Positions 14,033-17,351 of a DNA stretch of 17,351 nucleotides are shown piece by piece; within the stretch, counting starts at the first letter, position 1, and every line of letters starts with the position of its first letter. Source of the stretch: Bacteroidia bacterium. Its GTDB lineage: Bacteria; Bacteroidota; Bacteroidia; SpSt-205. The stretch spans positions 1 through 17,351 of the forward strand of contig JANXCJ010000029.1 in the NCBI GenBank assembly GCA_025060275.1, read 5' to 3'. The notes beneath the pieces were generated by a model, which ran no database searches, was not told the DNA's origin, and saw only the letters and a program-made list of their open reading frames with translations. The translations under genes were made by a program, and so were the position numbers.

Positions 14033-14953
14033 CTAACACGAGCCATTATCCTGCTTTGTTAGCTTCTGGAAAACTTCCTCAAGGGGAAGTTGGCGCTTCT
14101 CCAGCCTCAGTAGAGTTACACCCTGCATTACAGAGGCTTGATATATTCTTTCTCGGATGTCTCCTCCTGCAGGCGTCCTGACCTGCCAAAGAAGATTACC
14201 TATGGGCTTGACCTCTGCACCCTCTTCCAGAAAATTCCATGTCAGCGCTCTTTCTGCGGTTTCTACTATATATTCCTCTTGTCCTAAGTATTGGGATAGC
14301 TCTTCAATCCTTGCGTCTAATACCAATTCGCCCTTATGAAGAATTAGGACTCGGTCGGCTATAGCTTGTACCTCGGAGAGTATATGAGAAGAGAAGATCA
14401 CCATATGGGAGCGCCCTAAGGTGCGGATAAGCTGGCGTATTTCTATTACTTGATTAGGGTCTAAGCCGCTTGTGGGCTCGTCTAAAATGAGTAAAGGAGG
14501 CTGATGGAGAATAGCAGCGGCTAAGCCTACGCGTTGGCGGTACCCTCGTGAGAGAGCTGCGATAGTTTTGTGGGCCTCTGGAGTAAGGCCTACTTGCTGT
14601 ATGGTTTCTTCTATACGATGACGAATAAACTTTCCCTTGAGTCCGTAGAGCTGCCCCCTAAACAAGAGATACTCTCGTACATACATATCTAAGTAAAGAG
14701 GATTGTGTTCGGGCAGATAGCCTATGCGACGTTGAATTTCTCGCAGGTCGCGAGGGGCAGTCCAGTGGTCTAAAGAAAAACTACCTGTAGTAGGGGGCAG
14801 ATACCCTGTAAGAATCTTAAATGTGGTGGATTTACCTGCTCCATTAGGTCCAAGGTAGCCGTATACACCGGGCCCCTCTAAGGTAAAGGATACCTCTTTC
14901 AGAGCCCACTGGTTTCCGTATTGCTTGCCGAGATTTTGTACTACTAAGCGCAT
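14033..14953 (-). CDS. gldA: GldA-type ABC transporter ATP-binding protein
   Basis: ATPase of an ABC-2 type exporter, closest by motif to GldA, which with GldF and GldG supports gliding motility. The 306 residues contain Walker A LGPNGAGKST (34-43), the segment GYLPEHNPLYLDMYVREYL (78-96) that is characteristic of GldA, signature ALSRGYRQRVGLA (133-145), Walker B LLILDEPTSGLDPNQ (154-168) and the H-loop FSSHIL with His190. The Q-loop glutamine is replaced by Glu82, as I recall also for GldA relatives. A C-terminal region of about 90 residues follows the ATPase core. The partner membrane genes gldF and gldG are not in the window. The ATG overlaps the sucB stop (TAATG), so it is translated from the sucAB transcript. 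An unrelated ABC-2 exporter ATPase is possible. Confidence 0.83.
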   Translation of the reverse strand: MRLVVQNLGKQYGNQWALKEVSFTLEGPGVYGYLGPNGAGKSTTFKILTGYLPPTTGSFSLDHWTAPRDLREIQRRIGYLPEHNPLYLDMYVREYLLFRGQLYGLKGKFIRHRIEETIQQVGLTPEAHKTIAALSRGYRQRVGLAAAILHQPPLLILDEPTSGLDPNQVIEIRQLIRTLGRSHMVIFSSHILSEVQAIADRVLILHKGELVLDARIEELSQYLGQEEYIVETAERALTWNFLEEGAEVKPIGNLLWQVRTPAGGDIRERIYQASVMQGVTLLRLEKRQLPLEEVFQKLTKQDNGSC

Positions 14954-16155
14954 TACACTTGGAGGAGGAGCCGCATGGGGTCTTCCAAGAGCTCCTTCAC
15001 TCGTACGAGGAAGCTCACGGCTTCTCTTCCGTCTATGACCCGGTGATCATAAGATAGCGCTACATACATCATAGGGCGGACTAAAACCTGTCCATTCATA
15101 GCTATGGGACGCTCTTGAACTTTGTGCATCCCTAAGATAGCCGTTTGAGGGGGATTGAGGATAGGGGTAGAGAAAAGGGAGCCAAAAACCCCTCCATTTG
15201 TGATAGTGAATGTACCTCCCTGCATTTCCTCTATGGAGATTTTATTCTGCCTAGCGCGCGCTGCAAGGTCTGCGATTGTGCGCTCTATCTCTGCAAGCGA
15301 GAGAAGATGAGCATTCCTGACCACAGGAACTACAAGACCTCTGTCTGTACTGATAGCAATGCTTATGTCTACATAGGAGAAATAGACTAACTCGTCCTCA
15401 TGCAATTGGCTATTAACTTCAGGAAATTCCAAGAGGGCTGTAGCGCAGGCTTTAGTAAAGAAGCTCATGAAACCTAAGCTCACGCCATGCTTCTCTTGGA
15501 AGCGGTCCTTGTAGCTCTTGCGGAGTTCTAAGATGCGGCTCATGTCTATCTCATTGAAGGTAGTGAGCATGGCGGTCTGGTTCTTAGCGGCGAGGAGGCG
15601 CCGAGCGATGGTCTGACGTAGGGGAGAGAGCTTCTTGCGACTCTCTTGTCTGTCTGGGGAGGTAGAAGAAAAGGAGGGAGTCTGCTCTTCTACTACAGAA
15701 GGTGCAGAGGGCGCAGCTATAGCTCTTAGTGCATCTGCCTTAGTAACACGCCCTCCTGGTCCCGTGGGTGAGACTATAGAAGGAGAAATCCCTTTCTCTT
15801 CCAGCAGGCGCGCTGCTGCAGGAAGCACCTTTGGCGTGGGAGCTTCTGTTTTTTGTCCTGCTGGGGGAGGGGATTGAGGTTTGTCAGGGGGAGCCTGGAG
15901 GGTAGATTCCACGGGCTTGGAAGCGGCAGGGTCTATGCGAGCAATGACGGTTCCTACTGGTACTTGCGTGCCGGCTGGTACGATAATTTCTAACTTACCT
16001 GCTGCTTCCGCATATACTTCTAAGGCAGCTTTGTCAGACTGAATTTCTGCAAGGAGCTCATCTTTTTCTACCCAGCTACCTGTAGGCTTGTGCCATTTGT
16101 CCAATAATACCTCGGTTATAGACTCGCCTGGGCTGGGCACCCGAATCTCTATCAT
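14953..16155 (-). CDS. sucB: 2-oxoglutarate dehydrogenase E2 (dihydrolipoyl succinyltransferase)
   Basis: E2 core of the 2-oxoglutarate dehydrogenase complex; it moves the succinyl group from E1 to CoA in the TCA cycle. Starting at the ATG at 16155 gives 400 residues. Domains: one lipoyl domain (1-76) with attachment lysine Lys42 in QSDKAALEV; a Pro/Ala-rich linker (77-108); a peripheral-subunit-binding domain (109-146, AARLLEEKGISP to GGRVTKADAL); a second linker; and the catalytic domain from 175, with FNEIDMS, GVFGSLFSTPILNPPQTAIL, a succinyltransferase-type segment, and the active-site SYDHRVIDG (His371, Asp375). The start forms an ATGA overlap with sucA. The frame stays open to 16287, but that extension lies in sucA and has no family match. 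E3 (lpd) is not in the window. Confidence 0.95.
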   Translation of the reverse strand: MIEIRVPSPGESITEVLLDKWHKPTGSWVEKDELLAEIQSDKAALEVYAEAAGKLEIIVPAGTQVPVGTVIARIDPAASKPVESTLQAPPDKPQSPPPAGQKTEAPTPKVLPAAARLLEEKGISPSIVSPTGPGGRVTKADALRAIAAPSAPSVVEEQTPSFSSTSPDRQESRKKLSPLRQTIARRLLAAKNQTAMLTTFNEIDMSRILELRKSYKDRFQEKHGVSLGFMSFFTKACATALLEFPEVNSQLHEDELVYFSYVDISIAISTDRGLVVPVVRNAHLLSLAEIERTIADLAARARQNKISIEEMQGGTFTITNGGVFGSLFSTPILNPPQTAILGMHKVQERPIAMNGQVLVRPMMYVALSYDHRVIDGREAVSFLVRVKELLEDPMRLLLQV

Positions 16156-17351
16156 ACTCGCTCTACGACGATATCTAAGGCTTTGCGCAAGATATAGTTT
16201 TGCTGGCGTAGGTGGTGGCTGTAAGAGCCTGTAGCTGGGCTTGAGGCTTCTCGCCGTGCGATGGGCTTGGGAAGGGGCAGTCCGCATTCTGTGAATTTTC
16301 TGAGGATGAACCCCCAGTATCCCATGTTGATAGGCTCTTCTTGAACCCAGTAAAGTTCTTCTATGTGATGATATTCAGATAAAACATGGCGCATCTCCTC
16401 TTCGGGGAAAGGGTAAAGCTGTTCTATTCGGATTATGGCTGTGTCCATTTTTTGATGCTCTCGCCGTGCTTGCGCTAATTCAAAGAATATCTTTCCAGTA
16501 CATAGGATGAGTCGGCGGGCTTGATCGGGAGGTACTTCTGGGTCAGGCAAAACAGGACGAAAACAGCCTTCTGTTAGGTCTCTCAGTTCGGCTACGCATT
16601 CTGGGTGTCGAAGGAGACTCTTGGGTGTAAATATAACTAAGGGGCGGCGGGTGTAGCTACGCACTTGTCGGCGAAGAGCGTGAAAGAGGTTCGCTGGGTG
16701 GGTAAAGTTGCATATATACATATTATTCTGGGCCGCTAAAGTAAGAAAACGTTCTGGGCGTGCGCTGGAGTGTTCGGGTCCTTGTCCTTCATAGCCGTGA
16801 GGCAAATAGAGGGTTATGCCGTTTAGTCGTTGCCACTTAGATTTGGCGGCTGCTAAGTACTGATCTATGATTATTTGGGCACCATTGGTAAAATCCCCAA
16901 ATTGGGCTTCCCATATCACGAGCGTATGAGGCGAAGCTAATGCATACCCATATTCAAAGCCTAAGACAGCATATTCAGAGAGAGGGGAATTATAAACGTA
17001 AAAAGGTGCTTGCTTGTGGGAGAGGTGGTTAAGAGGTGTGTAAGTGGCCTCGGTTAGCTGGTCTACGATTACAGCGTGTCTATGGGAGAAAGTTCCGCGT
17101 TCTACATCTTGTCCTGATAGGCGTACGGGGTTATTTTCCAGTAGAAGAGTGCCATAGGCTAGCATCTCTACTGTGCCCCAGTCTAAGTTTTTGCCGGCTC
17201 GCACAGCTTCTAAACGGCTCTCGTATAGCTTTTTCACAGTAGGATGTGGGGTGAATCCTTCTGGGAATTTGGCTGTTTGCTGGGCGATAAAGAGAAGCAT
17301 CTCTTTCCTCACGCGTGTCTCGGGGTCAGGTTCTATGTTTTTATCGTCATA
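16152..17351 (-). CDS. sucA: 2-oxoglutarate dehydrogenase E1, C-terminal part (start outside window)
   Basis: Thiamine-diphosphate-dependent E1 of 2-oxoglutarate dehydrogenase, which decarboxylates 2-oxoglutarate and succinylates the lipoyl group of SucB. About 399 C-terminal residues of an expected ~900 are visible; the frame is open through the window edge, so the GTG at 17312 is internal. The pyrimidine-binding and C-terminal domains are present: LDWGTVEMLAYGTLL, PVRLSGQDVERGTFSHRHAV, VLGFEYGYALASP, LVIWEAQFGDFTNGAQIIID, LPHGYEGQGPEHSSARPERFL, PLVIFTPKSLLRHP and WVQEEPINMGYW. These are diagnostic for SucA rather than pyruvate E1. Its TGA overlaps the sucB ATG by four bases. No frame break is seen in the visible part. 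Confidence 0.96.
   Translation of the reverse strand, partial: YDDKNIEPDPETRVRKEMLLFIAQQTAKFPEGFTPHPTVKKLYESRLEAVRAGKNLDWGTVEMLAYGTLLLENNPVRLSGQDVERGTFSHRHAVIVDQLTEATYTPLNHLSHKQAPFYVYNSPLSEYAVLGFEYGYALASPHTLVIWEAQFGDFTNGAQIIIDQYLAAAKSKWQRLNGITLYLPHGYEGQGPEHSSARPERFLTLAAQNNMYICNFTHPANLFHALRRQVRSYTRRPLVIFTPKSLLRHPECVAELRDLTEGCFRPVLPDPEVPPDQARRLILCTGKIFFELAQARREHQKMDTAIIRIEQLYPFPEEEMRHVLSEYHHIEELYWVQEEPINMGYWGFILRKFTECGLPLPKPIARREASSPATGSYSHHLRQQNYILRKALDIVVERV

Noticed and set aside
16156..16287. N-terminal extension of sucB to 16287
   Set aside because: The 44 extra residues lie within sucA and are not E2-like. The lipoyl domain begins exactly at the ATG at 16155, which overlaps the sucA stop.
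14566..16845. Exact TAnnTTTG words inside gldA, sucB/sucA, and others inside ldc, GT2, ilvE and porT
   Set aside because: They lie in coding DNA, not next to start codons of oriented genes, and their number is about what chance predicts.
17310..17312. GTG at 17312 as the start of a short gene
   Set aside because: The frame is open to the window edge and the product is the C-terminal half of SucA, so this is an internal valine codon.
1..17351. Defence islands, mobile elements, CRISPR arrays or tRNA genes
   Set aside because: No transposase, integrase, direct-repeat array, attachment site or tRNA-like sequence was seen; all genes are core functions in intact frames.

Overview
The window looks like chromosomal DNA from a menaquinone-using member of the Bacteroidota. 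Evidence: a PorT-type outer-membrane barrel protein directly behind menG, a GldA-type ABC ATPase, a DUF1684 protein, no consistent Shine-Dalgarno sequences, and several copies of the Bacteroidota -7 promoter word TAnnTTTG just upstream of start codons. Species cannot be told from this. I see no phage, transposon, CRISPR array, tRNA or rRNA. All genes are core metabolism, translation or envelope functions. Packing is extreme: I count about 510 non-coding bases (about 3%), and most same-strand neighbours overlap or nearly touch.

Layout: (1) 1-574 (+): the end of rplU, then rpmA. (2) 549-1481 (-): an LD-carboxypeptidase whose tail overlaps rpmA. (3) 1521-4400 (+): an overlapping trio of membrane glycosyltransferase, ilvE and pdxH. 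(4) 4427-5605 (-): a GT4-like glycosyltransferase. (5) 5765-7842 (+): nadA and thiL with a 4-base overlap. (6) 7881-9243 (-): menG then porT, overlapping by 26 bases. (7) 9255-11701 (+): panB, metF and a DUF1684 membrane-anchored protein. (8) 11802-13073 (+): tyrS. (9) 13068-13967 (-): L-serine dehydratase alpha-type chain. (10) 14033-17351 (-): sucA (5' end outside the window), sucB and gldA-like, joined by ATGA and TAATG junctions.

How the genes fit together: several make or use cofactors. nadA makes quinolinate for NAD; thiL makes thiamine diphosphate, which SucA uses; pdxH makes PLP, which its operon neighbour IlvE uses; panB and metF both draw on 5,10-methylene-tetrahydrofolate; menG completes menaquinone. 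The two glycosyltransferases, the LD-carboxypeptidase, PorT and GldA belong to envelope building, type IX secretion and gliding.

The most interesting signal is in the promoters, not the proteins. Six transcription units begin with an exact TAnnTTTG box. In four of them (LD-carboxypeptidase, GT2, panB, tyrS) the start codon lies only 4-8 bases past the box, which predicts leaderless or almost leaderless mRNAs; three of these four start with GTG. sdaA shows the same layout with a 7/8 match. Two divergent promoter pairs are squeezed into 39 and 11 bases of non-coding DNA. No complete, obviously new multi-gene system was found.
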